From positions 1-52,426 of the forward strand of contig CAMLGR010000010.1 of assembly GCA_946479615.1 (NCBI GenBank): 52,426 bases of DNA. The letters run 5' to 3'. Made by a program: the position numbers and the translations under genes. A model generated the notes under the pieces. It saw only the letters and a list, made by a program, of their open reading frames with translations, was not told the origin of the DNA and did no database searches. Positions 1 to 8,800 of the stretch are shown here, one piece after another. Numbering within the stretch: the stretch's first letter is position 1; each line of letters starts with the position of its first letter. This DNA comes from an uncultured Bacteroidota bacterium (lineage in GTDB: Bacteria; Bacteroidota; Bacteroidia; Chitinophagales; Chitinophagaceae).

Positions 1-288
1 AAAGGGTATGCTGTCAATACCGCTGAACGTGCCGAAGAAACCCACGCTTTATTAAAAAATAACAAGATCGACCTGGTGATCATGGATATGCTTTTATCCG
101 GCGTAAATGGCACTGATATTTGTACCGATATCAAGAAGAATGAGGCTACGCGGTCTGTTCCTGTTATGATGATCTCTGCCCACCCCAATGCGCGTGAGCT
201 CTGTCTCGAAGCCGGCGCCGATGATTTTATCTCGAAACCATTCGACATGCAGGAGATACTTTCGAAGATTGGGCAGTTGGTTAAATGA
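1..288 (+). CDS. Response regulator receiver domain, C-terminal part (5' truncated)
   Basis: The frame is open from the first base and ends with TGA at 286-288, so the gene starts outside the window. The 95 visible residues carry a CheY-like receiver: the LVIMDMLLSG strand with the phosphoacceptor Asp (IMD), the conserved Ser/Thr region at MMISAH, and the KPFD motif with the invariant Lys near the end. The protein stops about 15 residues after KPFD, so no output domain follows the receiver. It may be a single-domain regulator or the tail of a larger protein; the missing 5' part decides. The partner kinase is not visible. A long imperfect inverted repeat follows directly. Confidence 0.9.
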   Translation, partial: KGYAVNTAERAEETHALLKNNKIDLVIMDMLLSGVNGTDICTDIKKNEATRSVPVMMISAHPNARELCLEAGADDFISKPFDMQEILSKIGQLVK

Positions 289-423
289 GAAGGATTGGGA
301 AATTGGGAAATTTTTCAGTCATATTCTTTTTGCAAAATATAGTGCCTTACAATAGGTAAAATAATTTCAATCGTAAGTCAATTTCCAAATTTCCCAATTC
401 CAAAATTTCCAAATCTTCTCCTC
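288..423. repeat. Long imperfect inverted repeat between the receiver gene and the SDR gene
   Basis: The left arm begins at 288 (GAGAAGGATTGGGAAATTGG) and the right arm ends near 421 (reverse complement GAGAAGATTTGGAAATTTTG). Both arms are built of the repeated word TGGGAAATT. The right arm abuts the stop codon of the SDR gene (424-426). There is no clear U-tract, so it is not a textbook terminator, but it could separate the two convergent transcripts. Similar word-built inverted repeats recur in this window. Confidence 0.6.
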
Positions 424-1293
424 CTACCCATTCACAATCTCTCCTCCATTCGGATGTAAAAACTGACCGGTCATATAACTTGAATCATCGCAGGCGAGAA
501 ATAAATAACAAGGTGCTACTTCTACCGGTTCACCCGCTCTTTGCATCGGAGCATCGCTGCCATGTTTGGCTGTTTTTTTAGCAGGCATGGTAGCAGGAAT
601 TAATGGTGTCCAGATAGGGCCGGGCGCTACCCCGTTTACACGAATTCCTTTTTTTAAAAGATTTGCAGACAAACTCCTTGTAAAAGACACGATCGCTCCT
701 TTGGTGGCCGAATAATCCATTAAGGCCGCACTGCCCCGGTAAGCTGTAACAGATGAAGTATTAATAATACAGGCCCCTTCTTTTAAATGAGGCAGCGCTG
801 CTTTCGTTACCCAGAAAATGGAGAATATATTGGTCTCGAATGTTTTTAATAGTTCCCGGGTAGAAATATCCGTGAGCTCTTTATTCTCATAATGAAGGGC
901 GGCATTATTCACCAGTATATCGATCCTGCCATATTCAGCGATTACTTTTTTGACCACATCACTGCAATGCTTTTCTTTGGAGATATCGCCGGGCAGCAGC
1001 AGGCATTTTCCTTTATAGGATTCTTCAATAATCCGCCGGGTGTCTTTTGCATCCTTATGTTCGTTCAGGTAAGCAATAGCGATATCAGCACCTTCTTTGG
1101 CAAATAATATCGCAACAGCTTTCCCGATACCGCTGTCACCACCTGTAATAAAAGCGATCTTTCCTTTCAGCTTGCCGGTGCCGGGTTTTTGCGGATAATC
1201 AACCACGGGCTGCGGTTGCATTTTATACTCCTGGCCAGGTCTGCGCTGGTGTTGTGGTTTCCGAACCTGTCTTTTGGTTCCTCCTTTTTGCAT
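424..1293 (-). CDS. SDR family NAD(P)-dependent oxidoreductase
   Basis: A short-chain dehydrogenase of about 289 residues with a basic N-terminal extension (QVRKPQHQRRPGQEYKMQPQP) before the Rossmann fold. Visible motifs are the cofactor-binding TGGDSGIGKA, the structural NNAA, the catalytic Ser in NTSSVTAY, and the catalytic pair in YSATKG (YxxxK). The extension plus the GGDSGIG form matches the subgroup of stress-associated, glucose-1-dehydrogenase-like proteins (YhdF/YhxC/YghA type), whose substrate is often unknown. I chose the start at 1293 (MQKGGTKRQ) over an upstream ATG at 1386 because the extra 31 residues are hydrophobic and do not resemble the family, while 1293 has a typical A/T-rich start context. 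The family is certain; the substrate is not. Confidence 0.9.
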   Translation of the reverse strand: MQKGGTKRQVRKPQHQRRPGQEYKMQPQPVVDYPQKPGTGKLKGKIAFITGGDSGIGKAVAILFAKEGADIAIAYLNEHKDAKDTRRIIEESYKGKCLLLPGDISKEKHCSDVVKKVIAEYGRIDILVNNAALHYENKELTDISTRELLKTFETNIFSIFWVTKAALPHLKEGACIINTSSVTAYRGSAALMDYSATKGAIVSFTRSLSANLLKKGIRVNGVAPGPIWTPLIPATMPAKKTAKHGSDAPMQRAGEPVEVAPCYLFLACDDSSYMTGQFLHPNGGEIVNG

Positions 1294-1428
1294 AATTATA
1301 TTTTCCTGTAAGAGAGAAATATTCATACCATTTTGGAAGAAGAATATTGCCGCTATTGTGAAGTGTTTGCTGAAAAAAATCCCCATTTACCAGTAGAAAA
1401 GCCATAAATAAGCGCATTTTATTACGGC

Positions 1429-1647
1429 ATGGATTTTTCACAACACATTTCAATAAAAGAGCAAATAATTATGATCGAACAGGCACAGCAGGTTGATTTC
1501 GTTCCGAGGTTAACGTTTATAAAAGGAAGAAAGGGCAAAACGGCCACACCGGTTAACCGTAGTAAAAAGAAAAAGAAATTCGAAACCTGGTGCATGCCCC
1601 CGCAGACAACAGGATATATCAAATGCAGGGCACACGATTTTTTTTAA
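1429..1647 (+). CDS. Possible small basic protein (doubtful)
   Basis: An ATG-initiated frame of 72 codons fills the otherwise gene-less stretch between the SDR gene and the DUF1328 gene and ends 19 bases before the latter. It has a strongly basic middle (RSKKKKK) and two cysteines, but no domain I recognise. A second in-frame ATG ([10 protein letters not shown]) lies at 1471. It could be the first gene of a small two-gene unit with the DUF1328 gene, or chance. Without conservation data I keep it at low confidence. Confidence 0.3.
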   Translation: MDFSQHISIKEQIIMIEQAQQVDFVPRLTFIKGRKGKTATPVNRSKKKKKFETWCMPPQTTGYIKCRAHDFF

Positions 1648-1666
1648 CCTTCTAAAACTTAAAATT

Positions 1667-1837
1667 ATGTTACGCTGGACAGTCATTTTTTTAGTCGTAG
1701 CACTGGTCGCTGCCTTGTTTGGTTTCGGTGGTATTGCCGCCGGCGCAGCATCCATTGCTAAAGTATTATTTTTCATTTTCCTGGTTCTGTTTATCATATC
1801 GCTCATCATGGGGCGGTCAGCACGGAACTCAGTATAA
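1667..1837 (+). CDS. DUF1328 (YtjA-like) small membrane protein
   Basis: A 56-residue protein that starts [20 protein letters not shown] and ends GRSARNSV, with two hydrophobic helices separated by a small-residue GGIAAGAAS turn. This is the signature of the DUF1328/YtjA family of very short inner-membrane proteins, usually 50-60 residues. Their function is not established; in several bacteria they sit near stress genes, which agrees with the neighbours here. The start has an A-rich context (AAAATTATG). A clear rho-independent terminator follows 39 bases after the stop, so this is a well-delimited transcript end. Confidence 0.85.
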   Translation: MLRWTVIFLVVALVAALFGFGGIAAGAASIAKVLFFIFLVLFIISLIMGRSARNSV

Positions 1838-1875
1838 TAAACGAGGTATTCATTTCTCAAAAGAGGGGCAAATCA

Positions 1876-1911
1876 GAAACCGGCACATCTTGTTGCCGGT
1901 TTCGCTTTTTT
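1876..1911 (+). terminator. Rho-independent terminator of the DUF1328 transcript
   Basis: Perfect 10-bp stem GAAACCGGCA / TGCCGGTTTC with an 8-nt loop, followed by GCTTTTTT. It is placed 39 bases downstream of the DUF1328 stop codon. Confidence 0.85.
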
Positions 1912-1990
1912 GGTGAATAGTGAATGGTCAATGGTGAATAGAAACTACAAATAAATTCACTATTCACTATTGACCATTCACCACTCACTA
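1912..1990. repeat. Long inverted repeat made of GTGAATAGT/GGTCAAT words
   Basis: The left arm (about 1912-1941) and right arm (about 1955-1988) pair around the shared core TGAATGGTCAAT flanked by GTGAATAG units. The right arm runs into the stop codon of the topoisomerase gene (1988-1990). A related inverted repeat occurs at 52173-52241, next to the symporter stop codon, and a one-arm relative at about 42520-42546. Confidence 0.7.
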
Positions 1991-3055
1991 AATAGCTTTC
2001 TTTAAAATACACATCAATACATTCTCTCCTGTTGTAAAGGTTTTATCGCTTGTTTTACCGGTGAAATTGCCGATGCTTTTATTCTCTTGGCAAAGAGCGA
2101 TCAACTGCGGATGAACATAATATTTCTTACACACATTTCTTGTATTCCCCAGCTTATGACTAACCGTTTCCAGCATTTCCACCACATTGTTATTACGCTT
2201 TTCTTCGTCTTTGTTTTCTTTATCATAACACAATAGATACTCTACCGCCTGCACAGAACCTGCCCAGGTGCGAAAGTCTTTGGCGCTGAAATCTTTTCCC
2301 GATAATTCCTTGATATAATTATTGACCATGCCCGAATCGATACTCTTTTTTTCTCCATCCGCTTCATAGTACTGGAACAAAGTACGACCCGGTATGTCAC
2401 GACACTCCTTTACAATTTGAGCCAGCCGTTTGTCTTTTAGTTTAATATTATGATCTACTCCCTTTTTACCCGTAAAGGAAAATTGCATTTCATCTTTTCC
2501 TATCCTGACATGCCTGTCTTTTAATGTGGTCAACCCATAAGACCCATTCATTTTTTCATATCCATTGCTGCCAATTCTGATATATGTTTTATCCATAAGG
2601 TCAATAACTGTCGCCAATACTTTTTCCCTTGTCAATATTTTCCCTGAAATGTCCTTTTTTATTCTCTTCCTCAGCCGGGGCAACACTTTCCCGAATTCAA
2701 AAAGATGATGAAATTTTGTTTCATTCCGCAGCGCATTCCAGTCGGCATGGTAGCGGTATTGCTTCCGGTTTTTTAAATCCAGTCCCGTAGCCTGGATATG
2801 GCCATTGGCGCTTGCGCAAATCCATACTTCTTTCCAGGAAGGTGGGATCGCCAGTTTACGAATGCGTTCCAGTACCGCTTTATCCTTTACTTGCTTATTT
2901 CCGGAATAATAGGCATACGTTTTCCCTTTACTGATACGGGTAATACCCTTATCACTATCCCTGACATACCGGAGATCGGCAGCATGCGCCGCAGATACAG
3001 GATCACTGTTTAATTTCAGGGAAACCGGGTGCGAAAGCTTTCTGTCCTTCTTCAT
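1988..3055 (-). CDS. DNA topoisomerase IB (poxvirus/bacterial type)
   Basis: A 355-residue type IB topoisomerase, the usual size of the short bacterial and poxvirus enzymes. It relaxes supercoils by nicking one strand through a 3'-phosphotyrosine. Catalytic residues are recognisable by comparison with the vaccinia enzyme: R160 in YIRIGSNGY, K179 in TTLKDRH, R262 in FRTWAG, and the nucleophile Y313 in VCKKYYVHP. The vaccinia catalytic His is replaced by Asn (N304 in LGNTRNVCKKYY), which is the usual state in bacterial members, so the enzyme should be active. The N-terminal domain (about residues 25-105) includes the IPPSWKEVWI motif. No partner gene is evident. The C-terminal end overlaps an intergenic inverted repeat. 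Confidence 0.95.
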   Translation of the reverse strand: MKKDRKLSHPVSLKLNSDPVSAAHAADLRYVRDSDKGITRISKGKTYAYYSGNKQVKDKAVLERIRKLAIPPSWKEVWICASANGHIQATGLDLKNRKQYRYHADWNALRNETKFHHLFEFGKVLPRLRKRIKKDISGKILTREKVLATVIDLMDKTYIRIGSNGYEKMNGSYGLTTLKDRHVRIGKDEMQFSFTGKKGVDHNIKLKDKRLAQIVKECRDIPGRTLFQYYEADGEKKSIDSGMVNNYIKELSGKDFSAKDFRTWAGSVQAVEYLLCYDKENKDEEKRNNNVVEMLETVSHKLGNTRNVCKKYYVHPQLIALCQENKSIGNFTGKTSDKTFTTGENVLMCILKKAI

Positions 3056-3227
3056 AATGACTTGTAAGTGTTTCTACAGGTATGGCAAGATTACGACCTG
3101 TGTATAACAAGAAGAAAATTCTATGCCACTGTAGAAATTATTTCCCCGGATTTTCATTTTTCCGGGTATTCTCCGGTCTTAAAAAGAATGGTATCACATT
3201 TGACTTTTATAGACTAAAACAACAACT

Positions 3228-3725
3228 ATGACAACAGATATGAACCTGCAGTTTATCCGGACCAAAATCAACCAGCTCCGCACTGCTGTGATGTACAGCA
3301 TGAGTAATAGTATTTTAAAATTACCCAATGGAATTATCTCTGCAATCAAGGTAGATGATGAAGGACAGCTTTGGTTTATCAGCCGTGGACCTGTAGCAGA
3401 AGTAAAAGAATATGAACAGAGCTTTCCTGCCCGCCTGTGCTTTTATCGCAAAGGATATGATTTCCACGTAGAAGTAAGCGGTAAAGCAACCGTAGTCAAT
3501 AATCAATATTCAAATGGGGACACAGACGAAGCAGGTAGCGAGAAAGTATTGCTCATCAAAATGTCGATGATGAATATCGAATATACAGAACCACATACCC
3601 GCCGTCCGAAGAACAAAGTGGAATCATGGCTGGAAAATGGGTATAAATGGTTCCTGCGCACAGCTGCTATCCAGCACAATTCCGCGTCAGTACTGGCGAA
3701 GCTTCACCATACAAATTACAACTAA
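3228..3725 (+). CDS. Pyridoxamine 5'-phosphate oxidase-fold protein (general stress protein 26-like)
   Basis: A 165-residue protein with a flavin-reductase-like split barrel. The region from about residue 20 to 110 (MYSMSNSILKLPNGIISAIK, LWFISRGP, ARLCFYRKGYDFHVEVSGKA) follows the order of strands seen in general-stress PPOX proteins. Such proteins bind FMN, F420 or related ligands; few have a known reaction. The gene ends with TAA overlapping the ATG of the next gene by one base, so the two are almost certainly translationally coupled. A -7-like CACATTTG lies about 30 bases upstream of the start. Confidence 0.8.
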   Translation: MTTDMNLQFIRTKINQLRTAVMYSMSNSILKLPNGIISAIKVDDEGQLWFISRGPVAEVKEYEQSFPARLCFYRKGYDFHVEVSGKATVVNNQYSNGDTDEAGSEKVLLIKMSMMNIEYTEPHTRRPKNKVESWLENGYKWFLRTAAIQHNSASVLAKLHHTNYN

Positions 3726-4099
3726 TGAAAAAATCTTTACATATCATCCATGAAAAGATCGCAGGCATACAACTGGCGCTGTTGCGGTATGAGCAGGAAG
3801 ATCGTAAAATAACCCTGCATGGTTCCGTTGAAGTCATCAATAATGAATGCCTGAATTTCATCCTTGCTGATACAGCACCTATGGAAAACCTCCTGAACAA
3901 GGAAGTAACGCTGGTACAAAAGGATCATGATAATTATATTTATGTGGATGGTGAGATCACAAAGGTTTCGAAAAGAAACAAATCTATTATTTCAGTAAAA
4001 GTCAATAAAGCCTGCTGGTTTATCCGTAAACGCAAGGGCAGTGTTTCTTCTTTACAGGAAAAATGTATTTATCAGAATGTATTGAAAGTAGCTTCCTGA
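3725..4099 (+). CDS. Small protein coupled to the PPOX-fold gene, possibly a second split-barrel protein
   Basis: A 124-residue protein. The start at 3725 (MKKSLHIIHEK) is fixed by the TAATG overlap with the preceding stop codon; a longer frame opens at 3647 but lies inside the PPOX gene. The sequence alternates short beta strands (KITLHGSVEVIN, LNFILADT, NYIYVDGEITKVS, IISVKVNKACWFI) in a pattern like a half split barrel, so it may be a diverged paralogue or a partner of its neighbour. I do not recognise a named family. It ends two bases before the convergent FAD oxidoreductase gene. Confidence 0.75.
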   Translation: MKKSLHIIHEKIAGIQLALLRYEQEDRKITLHGSVEVINNECLNFILADTAPMENLLNKEVTLVQKDHDNYIYVDGEITKVSKRNKSIISVKVNKACWFIRKRKGSVSSLQEKCIYQNVLKVAS

Positions 4100-4101
4100 A
4101 C

Positions 4102-5301
4102 CTAGCGATTAAAAGAAAATATATCCGCTCCCTCATTCTTCTTTCCATTTATCATATCTCTGATGATCTGGCCGGCCAATGCACTAAATGTGATGCCATT
4201 GCCACCAAATCCCAATGCAAAATACGTATGTGGGCGTTGCCGGATACTCCCGATATATGGCAACCCATCTTTGGTTGAAGCAAAACTACCGGCCCATTTA
4301 AAATCTGTTTTGAAAGGAATGCCGGGAAATAATTTGCAAAACTGATTCTCCAGCGCTCTTGTTTTTGCCGCCAGCATTTTGTCGCGCCGGAACGGATCTG
4401 AATAAGGCACATCTTTTCCACCTATAATAATGCGATTGTCCTTCGTCGTTCTCAGGTAGAGATAAGGCGTTTTTGTTTCCCAGATCAACGCATTCTTATA
4501 CCAGAAGTCTTTCCGGGTAAAAGGCTCGCTGATAATAGCAAACGTGGATGCCAGTTGCTGCACTTTAAAAGGAATATATTTCTGCGATTCATACCCGCAG
4601 GCAATAACGAGCTTCCTGGCCCTGATGATTTTTCCCGTATCTGTTTTTAATTCCACACTCCTCTTATTGTAGCGGATCTTTTCAATAGCAGTATGATCAT
4701 ATATCTCATTAGTCTTACCCAAGCTGCTTAATATGGAATGAGTAAGCGCATAGGCATCTACCTCAGCACCATCCATAGATAAAAGTCCGGCTGATTTTTC
4801 AAAACCAAATTTAACCCTGATCTCTTCAGCTTCCAGCCAGCGGAGGGCTATCCCATATTTTTTCCTTACACAGAATTCTTCCTTAAGGAATTTTTCATGT
4901 TTATGGTAACTGGCGTATTGAAAGCTGGGTCGCCTGGCAAAAAGCCTATCGCTGCCTGTTTTCCGGGAAATCTCAGCTATATCATCAATGGCTTTCCGGC
5001 AAAGAAGGTAACTTTTTACTGCATGTTCCTCTCCTACCATATTGATCAGTTCATGAAGAGGCGTATCGATTTCATATTGCAACAGGCAGGTACTTGCCGC
5101 TGTACTCCCCATTCCGATATGCCGGCGATCCGTCACGACTACCCGGTAACCAGCTTTCGTAAGATACCAGGCCGTTAATGCACCACTGATACCGCCACCT
5201 ATGATGGCGATATCCGTAGTAATGTTTTTATCGAGAGATGGATAGTTTTTTAAAATTCCATGCCGTAAAAGCCAGTAAGGGTTTTCAGAACGAAGGTCCA
5301 T
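4102..5301 (-). CDS. FAD-dependent oxidoreductase, DAO family
   Basis: A flavoprotein of about 399 residues from the D-amino-acid oxidase/glycine oxidase superfamily. It has an N-terminal FAD-binding dinucleotide motif IAIIGGGISGALTAWYLTKAG, the RRHIGMGSTAAST stretch typical of DAO members, and a C-terminal FAD segment (DGLPYIGSIRQ, FALGFGGNGITFSALAG). A Rieske domain, present in related longer proteins, is absent. The substrate is probably an amine or amino acid but cannot be read from the sequence. I start at MDLRSENPYWL (5301); the ATG at 5334 adds only 11 residues. The gene is convergent with the small gene to its left, with a two-base gap and no terminator between them. Confidence 0.85.
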   Translation of the reverse strand: MDLRSENPYWLLRHGILKNYPSLDKNITTDIAIIGGGISGALTAWYLTKAGYRVVVTDRRHIGMGSTAASTCLLQYEIDTPLHELINMVGEEHAVKSYLLCRKAIDDIAEISRKTGSDRLFARRPSFQYASYHKHEKFLKEEFCVRKKYGIALRWLEAEEIRVKFGFEKSAGLLSMDGAEVDAYALTHSILSSLGKTNEIYDHTAIEKIRYNKRSVELKTDTGKIIRARKLVIACGYESQKYIPFKVQQLASTFAIISEPFTRKDFWYKNALIWETKTPYLYLRTTKDNRIIIGGKDVPYSDPFRRDKMLAAKTRALENQFCKLFPGIPFKTDFKWAGSFASTKDGLPYIGSIRQRPHTYFALGFGGNGITFSALAGQIIRDMINGKKNEGADIFSFNR

Positions 5302-5563
5302 ATGATATACTCTATCAAAAAAGTGAGCCAACAATTAAACCCACCGGGGAGGATGTTTTTTGTTTACCTTTCTCCTCACCGGCCGGATTCCTGTTGAAAC
5401 AAATCCTGCTGAATCAGTACACCAGGCGAGGGAAAACCCTGATAATCCAATGACTGTGTACGCCGGAAGGTCATTTTTTAGAAAAACTTTCCCCAGATTT
5501 CCCCTTTTGGCTTTTAAAATGCCGAATAAGACCGGTTGGCATTATTTTTTCCTATATACCTGT

Positions 5564-5746
5564 ATGAAAAGAGTGTGTTACATATGTTCCGTTTTGCTGG
5601 CGTTTGCATGGATACTGAGTGTATTTTTATTTCATATCGGTGCAGCGGCACATATTTTTATCTTGCTGGCTATCATCAGTCTTTTGCATGGAATAATTAC
5701 TATTTCCCAGAAGAAGTATATGCTGGAAGAAAAGAAAGTCGCCTGA
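5564..5746 (+). CDS. Lmo0937-like (DUF5670-type) small membrane protein
   Basis: A 60-residue protein with two hydrophobic segments (YICSVLLAFAWILSVFLFH and AAAHIFILLAIISLLHGII) and a charged tail. Size and layout match the lmo0937/DUF5670 family of tiny membrane proteins, which are common in Bacteroidota and have no known function. The frame can be extended upstream to 5360, but the extension has no membrane-protein character, so the ATG at 5564 is preferred. It precedes the tamB gene by 75 bases on the same strand. Confidence 0.7.
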   Translation: MKRVCYICSVLLAFAWILSVFLFHIGAAAHIFILLAIISLLHGIITISQKKYMLEEKKVA

Positions 5747-5821
5747 GAATGTTTAGCCCGGTTCTTAGGAACCGTCGATATATACCCCCGATTTTGTCAT
5801 TGACCAAGAGAAGAATACCAG

Positions 5822-8800
5822 ATGGCCCAACCAATTAAGAAGAAAAAAACCTGGAAACGGGTAGCGAGGATTGTTCTCAAAACAATCCTTTTCGCTTTTC
5901 TGCTATTCATACTCCTGGTGATACTGATTTTGACGCCCCCGGTCCAGAATTTTATCCGTAAAAAAGCGGTTACCTATCTTGAAAATAAACTGCATACGAA
6001 AGTCGAGATCGGGAGTATTTATATTGGTTTGCCAAAAAAAGTAGTGATTAAAGGCATTTATATTGAGGACCAACAAAGAGATACCCTCTTAGCCGGCGGC
6101 AGTGTAAAAGTAAATATCGCTTTATTAAAACTGATCTTCAAACAGAAGGTCGAGATCAATTCCATCGCACTGGAAGATATTACCGCCAGGATAAAAAGAC
6201 AATTACCCGATACAGTTTTCAATTTCCAGTTTATCATCGATGCATTTAATCCTCCTTCTGATAAACCAAAAGAGCCTTCCACGGACCCTGCTTCTTCCGA
6301 ACCATTGAAAATAGGTTCTATTACCCTGGATAAGGCAAGACTGGTATATAAAGATGTGATCACTGGTAATGATGTAGAAACATGGATCGATCATTTCGAT
6401 ACCCGTATCGATAAGTTTGACCCCAATAATATGCAGATCGATATTCCTTCTATCGACCTGCGCGGTGTTACAGCCAAAGTGTACCAGTCAAAACCCCTGC
6501 TGACAGATACCGGTTCTTCCCAACCCGCTACACCTACCGTTAATCCTCTGTTGTCTTTGGGAAGAATTGACCTGGAAAAAATAAACCTGGATTATCGGAA
6601 TGATGTTTCCGCCTTATATACTACTACCTCTATCGGTAGTTTGCATGCAGAACCGCAGAAAATAGATCTGAATGAACAGGTAATCAATTTCAATGAGATC
6701 ACGCTCAAAAACACCAACGCTGCTATCCGTCTTGGTAAAAAAGAAACCGCCCGCGAACTGGTGGAAACGGCCAAAGAAAAAACAGACAGCAGCCTTGAGA
6801 AAGGGTGGAGATTACAGATCGCTTCATTTGCTGCTGACAATAACACCCTGCAATTTGATAACGATAACCTGCCCCGTCAAAAAACAGGGCTGGATTATGC
6901 ACATATCCGGGCTACTCCATTTGTATTATATGCGAAAGATTTTTTGTTGAGTGATGACAGCATTGCAGGACAAATAGAAAAAGCATCTTTTAAAGAACAA
7001 AGTGGTTTTGAATTACAGAAACTGCAAACCAAATTCCTGTATGCGAATAACCAGGCATATTTACACGATCTTTCTTTAAAAACACCCGGCACTGAAATCA
7101 AACGTGATCTGTCTGTTCATTATACTTCTCTCGAAAAATTACAAACCGATATCAATGATCTGCAATTGGATCTCGATATAGCTGATAGTCGCATTTTAGT
7201 GAAAGATGTACTGACTTTTGTGCCTTCCCTGCGGGCACAACCAGCATTTGCCAATCCCGGCACTACCTGGTATATCAATAGCCGCGTACAGGGGCGAGTA
7301 TCTGATCTGGATATTCAAACTCTCCAGGTAATGGGATTGCAGGATACAAAGATCGATATCTCCGGCCGCGTTACCGGTTTGCCTGACATGAATAACTTTA
7401 CTGCTGATCTGAATATCAGGAATATCAGCAGTTCCCGCAGGGACATTAATTTATTTGTACCGGCTAATACATTACCTGAAAATATTACGCTGCCCGGCCG
7501 GTTGAGCATAAATGGCGTGGCACATGGCAATACCCGCTTATTGACTACCCGGTTAACTACCCGCACCGACCTGGGAGATGTTTTTATCAATGGAAAATTT
7601 GAACAACTTAATGATCCTGAAAAAGTAAAATATGCTGCTACTGTAGAAGCAAGAGCGATCGATTTCGGGACTATTCTCCAGGATAAAGAAAACCTCGGAC
7701 CTGTCACCGCCAATTTTACCGTGAATGGAACCGGGTTTGATCCTGTCAGTGCCGCGGCTGATATCAAGGGTACTGTACAATCCGCTGTCTTCCGTCAATA
7801 TGTATACCGGGATCTTACCCTGCAGGGTAATCTTGCCAACCAGCAGGTTCATTTCAATACGGGTATGAATGATCCGAATATTCATTTTGCAGTAGATGGC
7901 AGCGCTGATCTTTCCAAAGAATTTCCTTCTTTGAAATTATCGGCAATGATCGATAGTGTAAAGACATTACCACTTCATTTAACACCAGGTATTGTTATCT
8001 ATCATGGAAAGATCGAAGCAGATTTTGCGTCCACCAATCCTGATGATCTCGATGGAAAATTATTTATTACTGAATCGATATTGGTGCAGGACGATAAACG
8101 TCTTCAGCTGGATACGGTACAACTGGTTGCCGCTAAGAATGAAAAAGGAAATTATCTTGAACTGAACAGTGATATCGCCTATGCAAGGATCGAGGGCAAT
8201 TATAAACTGACGCAATTGGGCAGTATCATGGAACGTTCGATACAACCATACTTCGCTGTACAAAAAACCATCGCTCCTGTACCACAAGATCCCTATGATT
8301 TCACGGTGAATGCTTATATCACCAAAAGCCAGGCAATTCAGGCGTTTTTACCCGGCCTGGAAAGAATGGATTCAGTGAAATTACAAAGTCATTTTTCCGA
8401 CAACCAGGATTGGTACCTGGTGATGAATTCACCGGCTATCGATTATAATGGCACAAGGATACGCGGGTTATCATTTAAGATCGGTTCGCTTGATGATTCG
8501 ATACAATCGGATATCGTTGTCAAACAGATCAGCAGTGGTTCCATGGCGCTCTATAATACATCGATAAAAGCCGGCATGGCCAATAATGTTATTTATTTTA
8601 CCACGAATGTCAGGGACAGGGCCAACAAGAGCCGTTATAATTTTTCTGCCATCTTCAGTCAGCCACAACCCGGCCAGTATGGTTTCTCTTTTGTACCACA
8701 GGGATTATTACTCAATTATGATCAATGGAATATTGGCAGGGAAAATAAATTACTGATCAGCAGCACCGATATTATGGCGACTGATTTTGTATTAAGCAAA

